Source: Saccharothrix sp. NRRL B-16314 (lineage in GTDB: Bacteria > Actinomycetota > Actinomycetes > Mycobacteriales > Pseudonocardiaceae). Taken from it: a stretch of 64,000 nucleotides of DNA. The stretch covers positions 1 to 64,000 of the forward strand of contig NZ_JNXC01000004.1 of NCBI RefSeq assembly GCF_000716595.1, in the 5' to 3' direction. The notes beneath the pieces were generated by a model. The model had not been told where the DNA came from, searched no databases, and saw nothing but the letters and a program-made list of their open reading frames with translations. Shown one piece after another: positions 18,284-27,156 of the stretch. Position numbers and translations under genes: made by a program. Position 1 is the first letter of the stretch. The number at the start of each line of letters is the position of its first letter.

Positions 18284-18323
18284 TGTTTCTTTCTCCTCGG
18301 GTGTGGCGGTGACTGGCGCGGGA

Positions 18324-19832
18324 CTAGCGGAGACCCTGCGCGAGCCGGAAGTACGCCTGGTTCCAGCGCAGGCGGTCGCTGAACGACGCGGTGGTCGTGT
18401 CCTGGTCGATGACCACCAGCTCGGTGTTCACCATGTTCGCGAAGTCGCGCAGCACCTCCGCGCCGACGGCCTGCGTCATCACGGTGTGGTGCGGGCCGCC
18501 CGCCGTCAGCCACGACTCGGCGGACGTGGACAGCGACGGCGCCGGCTTCCACACCGCGCGGGCCACCGGCAGGTTCGGCAGCGGCTCGTCCGGCGGCACG
18601 ACCTCGACCTCGTTGGCCACCAACCGGAACCGCTCGCCCAGGTCGGCCAGGCCGACGACCACGGCCGGACCCGCCGCCGCGTCGAACACCAGCCGGACCG
18701 GGTCCTCCCGGCCGCCGATGCCCAGCGCGTGGATCTCGCACGACGGTCGGTCGGCCGCGATGGACGGGCAGACCTCCAGCATGTGCGCGCCCAGGATCTT
18801 CGGCTCGCCGGGGCCGAAGTGGTAGGTGTAGTCCTCCATGAACGAGGTGCCCCGGCCCGTGCCGGTGCCCATCGCCTTCACCGCGGCCAGCAGCGCGGAG
18901 GTCTTCCAGTCGCCCTCACCGCCGAACCCGTAGCCGTCGCCCATCAGGCGCTGCACGGCGAGGCCGGGCAGCTGGCGCAACCCGCCCAGGTCCTCGAAGT
19001 TCGTGGTGAACGCGCCGAAGCCGCCTTCGGTGAGGAACCGCCGCAGGCCGGCCTCGATGCGCGCCGCGTAGCGCAGCGACTCGTGCCGCTCCGCGCCGCG
19101 GTGCAGCTCGGGCGCGAGCCGGTAGGCGTCGGCGTAGTCGGCGACGAGCAGGTCGATCTCGTCGTCCGGCACCGCGTCCACGAGCTCGACCAGGTCGTTC
19201 ACGCCGTAGGTGTTCACCGAGACGCCGAAGCGCAGCTCGGCCTCGACCTTGTCGCCCTCGGTCACGGCGACACCGCGCATGTTGTCACCGAACCGGGCCA
19301 GCTTCATCCCGTTCAGGTGGCTGTAGCCGGTGGCGGCCCGCACCCAGCCGTCGATCCGCTCGGCCAGCACCGGGTCGCTCGCGTGACCCGCCACCGTCTT
19401 GCGGTGCACGCCGATCCTGGTCTGGATGAACCCGAACTCGCGGTCGCCGTGCGCGGCCTGGTTCAGGTTCATGAAGTCCATGTCGATGGTCGACCACGGC
19501 AGCGCCTCGTTCAGCTGCGTGTGCAGGTGCAGCAGCGGCTTGCGCAGCGCGTCCAGCCCGGTGATCCACATCTTGGCGGGCGAGAACGTGTGCATCCACG
19601 CGATCACGCCGACGCACGACGGGTCGGCGTTCGCCGCCAGCATCACGGTGCGGATGGCCGCGGTGTCGGTCAGCACCGGCTGCCAGACGATTTCCGCGGT
19701 GATCCTCCCCGACTCGGTGAGCATCCGCTGGATCTGCTGCGATTGCCGGGCGACCTGCTCTAGCGTGTCCGGGCCGTAGAGGTGCTGGCTCCCGGTGAGG
19801 AACCAGACTTGCGGCTTCCCAGCAGAGGACAT
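18324..19832 (-). CDS. araA: L-arabinose isomerase
   Basis: A 502-residue cytoplasmic isomerase converting L-arabinose to L-ribulose, close in length to the 500-residue E. coli enzyme. Family sequences include [18 protein letters not shown] at the N-terminus and the metal and active-site region [18 protein letters not shown] and [10 protein letters not shown] chose ATG at 19832, preceded by GAGGGGAG, rather than ATG at 19856, which overlaps the araD stop as ATGA but lacks a clear ribosome-binding site. It is third in the araB-araD-araA order. Confidence 0.95.
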   Translation of the reverse strand: MSSAGKPQVWFLTGSQHLYGPDTLEQVARQSQQIQRMLTESGRITAEIVWQPVLTDTAAIRTVMLAANADPSCVGVIAWMHTFSPAKMWITGLDALRKPLLHLHTQLNEALPWSTIDMDFMNLNQAAHGDREFGFIQTRIGVHRKTVAGHASDPVLAERIDGWVRAATGYSHLNGMKLARFGDNMRGVAVTEGDKVEAELRFGVSVNTYGVNDLVELVDAVPDDEIDLLVADYADAYRLAPELHRGAERHESLRYAARIEAGLRRFLTEGGFGAFTTNFEDLGGLRQLPGLAVQRLMGDGYGFGGEGDWKTSALLAAVKAMGTGTGRGTSFMEDYTYHFGPGEPKILGAHMLEVCPSIAADRPSCEIHALGIGGREDPVRLVFDAAAGPAVVVGLADLGERFRLVANEVEVVPPDEPLPNLPVARAVWKPAPSLSTSAESWLTAGGPHHTVMTQAVGAEVLRDFANMVNTELVVIDQDTTTASFSDRLRWNQAYFRLAQGLR

Positions 19833-19852
19833 GCGGGGCTCCCCTCGTGGGC

Positions 19853-20506
19853 TCATTGCCCGTAGACGTTCTGGTAACGCGCGTAAAGGCTGTCGACGTG
19901 GTGCTGCTCGATCGGGTCCGGCTTCCCGAGCTGGTGTGCGAAGTGGACGGTGCGCGCCACGTCCTCCACCATCACCGCGGCCTTCACCGCCGCACGGGCG
20001 TCCTTGCCGACCGTGAACGGGCCGTGGTTGCGCATCAGCACGGCCGGTGAACGGCTGGAGCGCAGGGTCTCCACGATGCCGCGGCCGATCGAGTCGTCGC
20101 CGATGAGCGCGAACGGGCCCACCGGGATGTCACCGCCGAACTCGTCGGCGATCATGGTCAGCACGCACGGGATCGGCTCGCCGCGCGCGGCCCACGCCGT
20201 CGCGTAGGGCGAGTGCGTGTGCACCACGCCGTTCACCTCGGGCATGTGCCGGTACACGTAGGCGTGCGCGGCGGTGTCCGAGGACGGCGAGTAGTCGCCC
20301 TCCACCAGGTTGCCGTGCAGGTCGGTGACGACCATCGCCTCGGGGGTCAACTCGTCGTAGGACACCCCGGACGGCTTGATGACCATCAGGTCCTGGCCGG
20401 GCACGCGGGCCGAGACGTTGCCCGCGGTCCAGATCACCAGCTCGTAGCGGGTCAGCTCGCGGTGCAGGTCGGCGACCGTGCGACGCAGCTCCGAAACAGC
20501 GGACAT
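19853..20506 (-). CDS. araD: L-ribulose-5-phosphate 4-epimerase
   Basis: A 217-residue class II aldolase-fold epimerase that turns L-ribulose 5-phosphate into D-xylulose 5-phosphate. Zinc ligands are visible in [13 protein letters not shown] and in the C-terminal [19 protein letters not shown]. The phosphate-site pattern [17 protein letters not shown] is intact. It starts 3 bases after the araB stop and its end touches araA, so expression is coupled across the operon. Confidence 0.95.
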   Translation of the reverse strand: MSAVSELRRTVADLHRELTRYELVIWTAGNVSARVPGQDLMVIKPSGVSYDELTPEAMVVTDLHGNLVEGDYSPSSDTAAHAYVYRHMPEVNGVVHTHSPYATAWAARGEPIPCVLTMIADEFGGDIPVGPFALIGDDSIGRGIVETLRSSRSPAVLMRNHGPFTVGKDARAAVKAAVMVEDVARTVHFAHQLGKPDPIEQHHVDSLYARYQNVYGQ

Positions 20507-20509
20507 GTG

Positions 20510-22165
20510 CTACTCCCCCTTCGCGGCTCGGCGGCGCGCCTTCAACCGGTGCATGACCTCGTTGGCGCCGCGGCCGAAGTAGTCGTGCAGCTCCTGGTAC
20601 TCCACGAACATCCGCTCGTACGCCACGACGTTGTCCGGGATCGGCAGGTAGACGCCCCGCTTGACCGAGCCCATCGCCTTGGCGGCGGCGTGGATGTCCT
20701 CGTAGGCCTTCGCGGCGACGGCGGCGTGCATCGCGGAGCCGAGCGCGGGCCCCTGCTCGGAGCCGATCACCGACAGCGGCAGGTTCGTCACGTCGGCGTA
20801 GATCTGCATCAGCAGCGGGTTGCGCAGCAGGCCGCCCGCGATCACCAGCTCGGTCACCGGGATGCCCGCGTCGGTGTAGGAGTCCACGATCACGCGGGTG
20901 CCGTAGGCCGTGGCCTCCAGCAGAGCCCGGTAGGTGTCCTCGGCGCGGGTGGCCAGCGTCTGCCCCACCACCACGCCGGACAGCTCGTGGTCCACCAGCA
21001 CCGAGCGGTTGCCGCTGTGCCAGTCCAGCGCGATCAGGCCGTGCTCGCCGATGCGCTGCTGCGCGGCCAGCTCGGTCAGCAGCTCGTGCACGGAGAGGCC
21101 GCGCGCCTTGGCCTGCTCGTGGTACTCGGCCGGCACGTTGTGCTCGACGAACCAGGCGAAGATGTCGCCGACGCCGCTCTGGCCGGACTCGTAGCCCCAC
21201 AGGCCGGGGACGATGCCGCCGTCCACCACGCCGCACATGCCGGGCACGTCGGCCAGGACGTCGGCGTTCATCACGTGGCACGTCGAGGTGCCCATGATCG
21301 CGACCATCTGGCCGGGTTCCACGGCGCGCGCGGCGGGCGCGGTCACGTGCGCGTCGACGTTGCCCACGGCCACCGCGATGCCCGGCTTGAGGCCGGTCCA
21401 CTCGGCGGCCTGCTCGGTGAGACCGCCGGCCCGGTCACCCAGCTGACCCAGCGGGTGGTCGAGCTTGTCGGCGACGAACCCGCCGAAGTCGGGGTTGAGC
21501 GCCTGGAGGAAGTCGGTGGACGGGTAGCCGTCCTGGTAGATGCCCTTGTAGCCGGCGGTGCAGGCGTTGCGCACGTAGGCGCCGGCGAGCTGCCAGACGA
21601 TCCAGTCGGCGGCCTCGACCCAGTGGTCCATCGCCGCGTAGACCTCGGGTGCCTCCTCGAGCAGCTGGAGGCCCTTGGCGAACTCCCACTCCGAGGAGAT
21701 CAGTCCGCCGTAGCGGGGCAGCCAGCTCTCGCCGCGCTGGGAGGCTAGGTGGTTGATCCGGTCCGCCTGCGGCTGGGCCGCGTGGTGCTTCCACAGCTTC
21801 ACGTACGCGTGCGGGTTGTCCGCGAACTCCGGCAGCTCGTTGAGCGGCGTGCCGTCCGCCTTGACCGGGACCATCGTGCACGCGGTGAAGTCGGTGCCGA
21901 TGCCGATCACGTCGGCCGGGTCGACCCCCGCGTCGGCGAGGGCGGCCGGCACCGCGTGGCGCAGCACGTCCACGTAGTCCTGGGGCACCTGCAACGCCCA
22001 GTCGGGCGGCAGCGGACGGCCGTCGGGCAGCGCCCGGTCCAGCACACCGTGCCGGTAGTCGTGCACCGCCGTGCCCAGTTCGAGGCCATCGCGCACCCGC
22101 ACGACCACCGCACGACCGGACAGGGTGCCGTAGTCGACACCCACCACCAATGGATCGCTCGCCAT
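20510..22165 (-). CDS. araB: ribulokinase
   Basis: A 551-residue FGGY-family kinase phosphorylating L-ribulose. The N-terminus (VGVDYGTLSGRAVVVRV) is the ribulokinase phosphate-binding region, and ELVIAGGLLRNPLLMQIYAD is the FGGY signature region. There is no purine-rich ribosome-binding site before ATG at 22165, and an operator (22175-22188) lies only 10 bases upstream. The mRNA is therefore probably leaderless or nearly so. An in-frame ATG at 22189 would fall inside the operator. It is the first gene of the catabolic operon. Confidence 0.95.
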   Translation of the reverse strand: MASDPLVVGVDYGTLSGRAVVVRVRDGLELGTAVHDYRHGVLDRALPDGRPLPPDWALQVPQDYVDVLRHAVPAALADAGVDPADVIGIGTDFTACTMVPVKADGTPLNELPEFADNPHAYVKLWKHHAAQPQADRINHLASQRGESWLPRYGGLISSEWEFAKGLQLLEEAPEVYAAMDHWVEAADWIVWQLAGAYVRNACTAGYKGIYQDGYPSTDFLQALNPDFGGFVADKLDHPLGQLGDRAGGLTEQAAEWTGLKPGIAVAVGNVDAHVTAPAARAVEPGQMVAIMGTSTCHVMNADVLADVPGMCGVVDGGIVPGLWGYESGQSGVGDIFAWFVEHNVPAEYHEQAKARGLSVHELLTELAAQQRIGEHGLIALDWHSGNRSVLVDHELSGVVVGQTLATRAEDTYRALLEATAYGTRVIVDSYTDAGIPVTELVIAGGLLRNPLLMQIYADVTNLPLSVIGSEQGPALGSAMHAAVAAKAYEDIHAAAKAMGSVKRGVYLPIPDNVVAYERMFVEYQELHDYFGRGANEVMHRLKARRRAAKGE

Positions 22166-22174
22166 GAGAAGGAG

Positions 22175-22188
22175 TGTTATCGCTAACA
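22175..22188. promoter_or_regulatory. AraR-type operator at araB
   Basis: TGTTATCGCTAACA, read on the minus strand as TGTTAGCGATAACA, is identical to the 14-mer at 23473-23486 upstream of the regulator gene. A LacI-family palindrome with central CG placed at the araB start indicates direct repression. Confidence 0.8.
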
Positions 22189-22351
22189 TTCACCGCGTCA
22201 AGCCCTGCCCGCAACGTGCTGCAAAGAGCCTGGTGAGCGTGCACAAAACGCGATGTTCACCGGACGGCTGGGCGACGGCTGCGCCCCGGGTCCAGGGTAG
22301 GCGTGATCGCGCCGGTGCGGGGGGTTGCCGGGCGCCGACCCACAACGAAAA

Positions 22352-22383
22352 TGTTGCGCCGCCCGACGACGGACGGCGCAACA
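22352..22383. terminator. hairpin after the arabinose regulator gene
   Basis: TGTTGCGCCG (22352-22361) pairs perfectly with CGGCGCAACA (22374-22383). It lies 17 bases past the regulator's stop codon and separates it from araB, which then relies on its own promoter. Confidence 0.65.
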
Positions 22384-22400
22384 CTACGAACCCGGCGGAC

Positions 22401-23417
22401 TCACTCCGTCGGCGGGGCCACGCTGTCCCGCTGCACCAGCGCGGGCGCGACGGTCCGCTGCGGCGCGCCGACGTCGCCGTCGCCGACCTGGGCCAGCAGC
22501 AGCTCCAGCGTTTCCTTGGCGACGGCGTGGAAATCCGGCCTGATGGTCGTCAGCGGCGGGATGAAGTACGCCGCCTCCGGCACGTCGTCGAACCCGACGA
22601 TGCTCACGTCGTGCGGCACCCGGCGGCCACGCTCGCTCATCGCGCGCAGGATGCCGAGCGCCAGGTGGTCGTTCGCCGCGAAGATCGCGGTGACCTCCGG
22701 CATCCGGGCCAGCATCTGGCCCGCGCGGTAGCCGGAGGACGCGCTCCAGTCCGCGGGCACGACCGGCGGCACCTCCATGCCCGCGGTCTCCAGCGCCGAC
22801 CGCCAACCCCTTATGCGACCGAGGCTGTCGAACCAGTCGGACGGACCCGACACGTGCCACACCGTGCGGTGGCCGGCGTCGAGCAAGTGCCGGGTCGCCG
22901 CGAAGGCGCCCGCCGCCTGGTCCACCGTGACCAGCGGGGTCGACCGCTCCGGGTCGCCGTCCACCGTGACCAGCGGGATGCCCGCGGACACGGCACCGAC
23001 GGCGTCGTTGGCCGACGCGGTCGGCGCGATGACCACTATTCCGGCGACCCGCTGGTCGCGGTGCCGCTCGACGGCGTCGGAGATGGAGTTGCGGTCCAGC
23101 ACGTTGACCCGGCCGACGCTCACCGCGAACCCGGCCTCGGCCGCCGCCGTCTCGAAGGCGGCGAGCAGCGACGCGGGACCGTAGAGCGTCGAGTTCTGCG
23201 CCACCACCCCGATCAGCTGGGACCGGCCGGTGACCAGCGCGCGGGCCGCCTTGTTGGGCCGGTAGCCCAATTCGGCGATCGCCGCCCGCACCCGCAGTCG
23301 GGTCTGCTCCCGGACGTTGGGGTGCCCGTTCAGCACCCGCGACACCGTCTGGTGCGAGACCCCCGCGAGCCGGGCGACATCCGTCATCGCGGGGTCGCGC
23401 GAGGTCTTGTGCTCCAC
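22401..23417 (-). CDS. LacI-family regulator of arabinose genes
   Basis: A 338-residue repressor with an N-terminal LacI HTH (MTDVARLAGVSHQTVSRVLN, about residues 11-30) and a periplasmic-binding-protein-like effector domain (VVAQNSTLYGPASLLAAFE, later SIVGFDDVPEAAYF). The start is uncertain: GTG at 23417 gives a normal leader; GTG 23444 and ATG 23387 are alternatives. The same 14-bp operator occurs upstream of this gene and at araB, and variants lie before the GH43/furanose-importer pair. I infer autoregulation and control of the whole arabinose block. L-arabinose or a derivative is the likely inducer. Confidence 0.9.
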   Translation of the reverse strand: MEHKTSRDPAMTDVARLAGVSHQTVSRVLNGHPNVREQTRLRVRAAIAELGYRPNKAARALVTGRSQLIGVVAQNSTLYGPASLLAAFETAAAEAGFAVSVGRVNVLDRNSISDAVERHRDQRVAGIVVIAPTASANDAVGAVSAGIPLVTVDGDPERSTPLVTVDQAAGAFAATRHLLDAGHRTVWHVSGPSDWFDSLGRIRGWRSALETAGMEVPPVVPADWSASSGYRAGQMLARMPEVTAIFAANDHLALGILRAMSERGRRVPHDVSIVGFDDVPEAAYFIPPLTTIRPDFHAVAKETLELLLAQVGDGDVGAPQRTVAPALVQRDSVAPPTE

Positions 23418-23472
23418 TACCGCCCCATCTCCCTGGTCGAACACTGCCTTGGTCCATGCCGTCGTCTACAGA

Positions 23473-23486
23473 TGTTAGCGATAACA
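23473..23486. promoter_or_regulatory. AraR-type operator upstream of the regulator
   Basis: TGTTAGCGATAACA, an exact inverted copy of the site at araB, lies about 55 bases upstream of the regulator start. It suggests negative autoregulation. Confidence 0.78.
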
Positions 23487-23632
23487 GCGCCTGTTCACCG
23501 TGATCGCGCCGTTCTCACCATTGTCCACCAGGGACCGTCCCGAACCGGCCACGACTCGGCAAGAGAGCCGGAAAGTCGCACTGTTCCCGGTGCGCCGAGG
23601 GCCACGCCGGCCGGGTGTCCCCGTCCGGGCGA

Positions 23633-25849
23633 TCAGGGGAAGGCCGCGCGGACGCGGTCGAGTTCGGCCTTGGTGACGGGCAGAACGGTCCCGTGCCGGG
23701 GTCGGCTGGGCAGGGAGTAGTCGGTGGCGAGGGTCCACTGGCCGGACGCCAGGTCCGTGGTCTCGAACGGGACGTAGCCGCGCCCGCCGAACTCGTCGAT
23801 GAACAGGTACCAGCGGTCCTCGGTGTTGGACTTGAACACGGTCGGACCCTCGCCCTGGCGGATCGAGCCCTTGCCGATGCAGTCGACCACGAAGTCGTAC
23901 GACGTGTCGCGCAGCTCGGTGGACTTCTCGGCGAGGATGAACTTGCTGCACGGCGTGGTGGACGTGTTGTTCCGCTCGTCCTTGGTGAACCGGTAGTACT
24001 CGTCACCGTGCTTGATCACGGTCGAGTCGATGACCGAGTAGCCGGGGTCGACCCAGACCTGCGGCTCGCTGAACGTCCGGAAGTCGCGCGTGGTCGCGTA
24101 CAGCATCTTGTTGTAGGTGTTGCCGGCGTGCTCGGGGTCGTCCGCCGCGTAGAGCTTCGAGGCCCAGAAGACGACGTAGGCGCCGATCGACTCGTCGTAG
24201 TACGCCTCGGGCGCCCACGTGTTGCCGGCCGTCTCCGGTGACACCCGCACGTGGCGCTGCTGCCCCCAGTTGACCAGGTCGGTGGACTCCCACACCTCGA
24301 CGTACCGGCTCCCCTTGCGCTGCACCAGGTCCCAGTTGCCGTTGCCGTTCATCTTCAGGTCGGTGGCGATGAGGTAGAACTTGTCGCCCTCCGGCGACCG
24401 GATGATGAACGGGTCGCGCACGCCCTTGTCGCCGAGCGTGGACGTGAGCACCGGGTTGCCCTTGTTCAGCTCGTCCCACTTGAGCGCGTCGTTGCCCTGG
24501 CTCGCGGCGAAGTACACCTGCTCGCCGGTGGCCGTGCCCTCACCCGTGAAGTAGCCGAACAGGTAGCCCTCGTAGGCCTGCTGCTCGGGCTTCGGCGCCA
24601 CCGTGACGTGGAAGCGGCGCTTGGTCTGCTCCTCGCCGCTGCGGACGGTCGCGGTGAGGGTCAGCCGCTCGGGCTCGGCGCCGTGCTCGGGCCGGGTCAC
24701 CTCGCCGGTCTCGGTGATGATCTTCTTCTTGGTCGACTTCCACGAGACGTCCGTGCCGTGCAGGCCCTCGGTGGGCAGGGTGAGGTTGCCGCGGATGTCG
24801 TCGGCGTCCCACACCGTCAGCGCGGCGGCGGCCTCGGTGACCTTCTCGACGTCGGTCAGCTCCGGTCGCACGGTCACCTCGAACGTCCTGGTCTGGTCGG
24901 CGGCGCCGGCGGTCAGCGTCACGGTCGCCGGCGCGGAGCCCGCGGCGGGACGGGTGACCACGCCCTGTGCGCTCACGTGCGCCTCGTCGTCCGACTGCCA
25001 CGTGATCGTCGAGCCGTACGGCCCGGTGGCCGGCGGGGTCAGGTTCGCGGTGACCGCGGAGAGGTCGCCGAGGTCGATGGCGGCCAGGTCGCGGCGCGCC
25101 TTCTCCTCGACGGGCACGAAGCCGAGGTCGTGCGCCTCCGCGGCGGTGAGAGCCCGGTCGTAGAGCCGGAAGTCGCGGACCGCGCCCTTGAGGTGGCGGT
25201 CGCCGCTGTAGACCGAGCGGCCGATGTAGTTGGCGGTCGTGGTGCCGCCGCCGATCATCGCCGGGGTGGTGGTGACGCCGGTCTTGCGGGCGACTTCGAC
25301 GCCGTCCTCGTACAACACGGCCGTACCGCCGCCGAGGGCGTAGGTAAGCGTTTTCCAGACTCCCCTGGCGAGATTCCGGCCGGCCGACACGGTCTGCTCC
25401 GTCGACCAGTTCCCGGTGGCGATCGAAGAGCGGTAGGCGTTGCCCGTGGTGAACAGGTAGCCGTTACCGGCGGTGCCCGAGGAATTACCGAGGCCGTAGA
25501 TGAAGTAGGGCGTCGCCTGGTCCGGCGAAATGCGCACCTGGAGCGAGACGGTGACGTCGGCCAGATCGCGCAGCACGCTGTCCGGCAGCTTCACGTGGCC
25601 GTTGACGCCGCCGAGTTGAAGCCCTTCGGATCCACCGGGAGTGGCGTCACCGATAACGGTTGCGTTACGACCTCCGCCCGAGTGGTCCGCTGCGACGGCT
25701 CCCGAGGTTTCGGTTAGGGGGTAGTGCAGGACGAGTCCATCTGCGGCGGAAGCGGACGGCGCGCTCAGCGTCGCCACGACGAGCGACGCGGCCAGGGATG
25801 CGACGAGGGTCGCGACGAAGGTGCGTGGGCGATGACGAAGGGTGACCAT
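23633..25849 (-). CDS. secreted GH43 enzyme with LamG and Ig-like domains
   Basis: A 738-residue extracellular glycosidase. Order: Sec signal (about 1-36), LamG/jellyroll carbohydrate-binding-like domain (about 38-240), two atrophied bacterial Ig modules (about 250-328 and 335-418; ATGPYGSTITWQSDDEA is typical), then GH43 (about 424-738). GH43 residues are visible: base Asp479 in VRDPFII, Asp608 in VIDSTVI, acid Glu667 in RQGEGPTVF. GH43 enzymes cut arabinan, arabinoxylan or xylo-oligosaccharides. Divergence from a furanose importer and AraR-type sites between them favour an arabinofuranosidase or arabinanase. ATG at 25849 was chosen for its signal peptide. Confidence 0.88.
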   Translation of the reverse strand: MVTLRHRPRTFVATLVASLAASLVVATLSAPSASAADGLVLHYPLTETSGAVAADHSGGGRNATVIGDATPGGSEGLQLGGVNGHVKLPDSVLRDLADVTVSLQVRISPDQATPYFIYGLGNSSGTAGNGYLFTTGNAYRSSIATGNWSTEQTVSAGRNLARGVWKTLTYALGGGTAVLYEDGVEVARKTGVTTTPAMIGGGTTTANYIGRSVYSGDRHLKGAVRDFRLYDRALTAAEAHDLGFVPVEEKARRDLAAIDLGDLSAVTANLTPPATGPYGSTITWQSDDEAHVSAQGVVTRPAAGSAPATVTLTAGAADQTRTFEVTVRPELTDVEKVTEAAAALTVWDADDIRGNLTLPTEGLHGTDVSWKSTKKKIITETGEVTRPEHGAEPERLTLTATVRSGEEQTKRRFHVTVAPKPEQQAYEGYLFGYFTGEGTATGEQVYFAASQGNDALKWDELNKGNPVLTSTLGDKGVRDPFIIRSPEGDKFYLIATDLKMNGNGNWDLVQRKGSRYVEVWESTDLVNWGQQRHVRVSPETAGNTWAPEAYYDESIGAYVVFWASKLYAADDPEHAGNTYNKMLYATTRDFRTFSEPQVWVDPGYSVIDSTVIKHGDEYYRFTKDERNNTSTTPCSKFILAEKSTELRDTSYDFVVDCIGKGSIRQGEGPTVFKSNTEDRWYLFIDEFGGRGYVPFETTDLASGQWTLATDYSLPSRPRHGTVLPVTKAELDRVRAAFP

Positions 25850-25934
25850 GTCGGAGTCGCTCTCGTCTTGCGCGCGGCCCCGAGACCGCGGATGAACAGG
25901 GCGTGCGACCCCGCAGGTGCGGTGGGTCACAATA

Positions 25935-25946
25935 GTGAGCGCTAAC
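25935..25946. promoter_or_regulatory. AraR-type operator, GH43 side
   Basis: GTGAGCGCTAAC resembles the GTTAGCGATAAC core at araB, with the central GAGCGCTA palindrome. It lies about 86 bases upstream of the GH43 start and probably controls it. Confidence 0.65.
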
Positions 25947-25999
25947 ATACGATCGGCTAACAAACGTGTCAAGGATGCGAAGTTGACGTTTCCAAGGGG

Positions 26000-26028
26000 T
26001 TGACGGGCCGATTGTGAGCGTTCACTCT
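26000..26028 (+). promoter_or_regulatory. promoter and operator of the furanose importer
   Basis: TTGACG (26000-26005) is followed after 17 bases by CACTCT. The palindrome GTGAGCGTTCAC (26014-26025) lies in the spacer and reaches the -10. The -10 is poor, so the promoter call is tentative. The operator resembles the one at 25935. Confidence 0.5.
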
Positions 26029-26102
26029 GGTGGCCCAGGTGACCACCGTCACGCGGTTCGCCGTTCCCGTCGATTGTCTCGGGTTCCCACGGAGGAAGAC
26101 CA

Positions 26103-27077
26103 GTGTTGAAGAAGATCACGACCGCCGCTGTCGCGGTCATGTTGGCCGCGTTGACCGCGTGCGGGTCCGGTGGCTCCGGGGACGCGGGGTCGTCCGGCGC
26201 CAAGGACGACGGCAAGATCACGATGGGCTTCGCCCAGGTGGGCGCCGAGAGCGGCTGGCGCACCGCCAACACCAAGTCGATCCAGGAAGAGGCCGCCGCG
26301 GCGGGCATCGACCTGAAGTTCTCCGACGCTCAGCAGAAGCAGGAGAACCAGATCAAGGCGATCCGGTCCTACATCCAGCAGAAGGTGGACATCATCGCCT
26401 TCAGCCCGGTGGTCGAGACCGGGTGGGACACCGTCCTGCTCGAGGCCAAGCGCGCGAACATCCCGGTCATCCTCACCGACCGCGCGATCGACTCGGACGA
26501 CACCACCCTCTACAAGACGTTCCTCGGCTCCGACTTCGTGCTGGAAGGCAAGAAGGCCGGCGAATGGCTGAAGGAGAACGCGGGCACGGCCAAGAACGTG
26601 GTCGAGCTCCAGGGCACCACGGGCGCCGCGCCGGCGATCGACCGCAAGAAGGGCTTCGAAGAGGCCATCGCGGGCACCGACCTGAAGATCGTGGCCACCC
26701 AGACCGGTGACTTCACGCGGTCCGGCGGCAAGCAGGTCATGGAGGCGTTCCTGAAGTCGGTGCCGCAGATCGACGTGGTCTACGCGCACAACGACGACAT
26801 GGGCCTCGGCGCCATCGAGGCCATCAAGGCCGCGGGCAAGGTGCCCGGCAAGGACATCAAGATCATCACCGTGGACGCGGTGAAGGACGGCATGACCGCA
26901 CTGGCCGCCGGTGAGATCAACTACATCGTCGAGTGCAACCCGCTGCTGGGCAAGCAGCTGATGGACCTGTCCAAGAAGGTCCTGGCGGGCGAGGAAGTCC
27001 CGCCGCGCGTCGTCACCGAGGAGAGCGCCTTCACCTCGGAGCAGGCGAAGACCGAACTCCCCAACCGCAAGTACTGA
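26103..27077 (+). CDS. ytfQ: furanose-type sugar-binding lipoprotein, YtfQ-like
   Basis: A 324-residue substrate-binding lipoprotein (GTG start after GGAGGAAG; lipidated Cys20 in ALTAC). Length, sequence style (NTKSIQEEAAAAGIDLKFSD, IRSYIQQKVDIIAFSPVVE) and the gene order binding protein-ATPase-permease-permease match the YtfQRT-YjfF system of E. coli, known for galactofuranose, and related arabinose importers. Next to a GH43 enzyme and AraR-type sites, L-arabinofuranose is the probable ligand. A strong hairpin follows the gene and may keep its level above that of the membrane parts. Confidence 0.88.
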   Translation: MLKKITTAAVAVMLAALTACGSGGSGDAGSSGAKDDGKITMGFAQVGAESGWRTANTKSIQEEAAAAGIDLKFSDAQQKQENQIKAIRSYIQQKVDIIAFSPVVETGWDTVLLEAKRANIPVILTDRAIDSDDTTLYKTFLGSDFVLEGKKAGEWLKENAGTAKNVVELQGTTGAAPAIDRKKGFEEAIAGTDLKIVATQTGDFTRSGGKQVMEAFLKSVPQIDVVYAHNDDMGLGAIEAIKAAGKVPGKDIKIITVDAVKDGMTALAAGEINYIVECNPLLGKQLMDLSKKVLAGEEVPPRVVTEESAFTSEQAKTELPNRKY

Positions 27078-27089
27078 TCACCACAAGCA

Positions 27090-27129
27090 GCGGCCTCCGC
27101 CACCCTCCGGGTGTGGTGGCGGGGGCCGC
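27090..27129 (+). terminator. intra-operon hairpin after the binding-protein gene
   Basis: GCGGCCTCCGCCACC (27090-27104) pairs with GGTGGCGGGGGCCGC (27115-27129), 15 bp with one G-U, around 10 nt. It sits between the binding-protein and ATPase genes. Such structures often attenuate or stabilise transcripts so the binding protein is made in excess. Confidence 0.6.
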
Positions 27130-27156
27130 ACCCACTCGTGTGAGGGGAGTTGTCCG

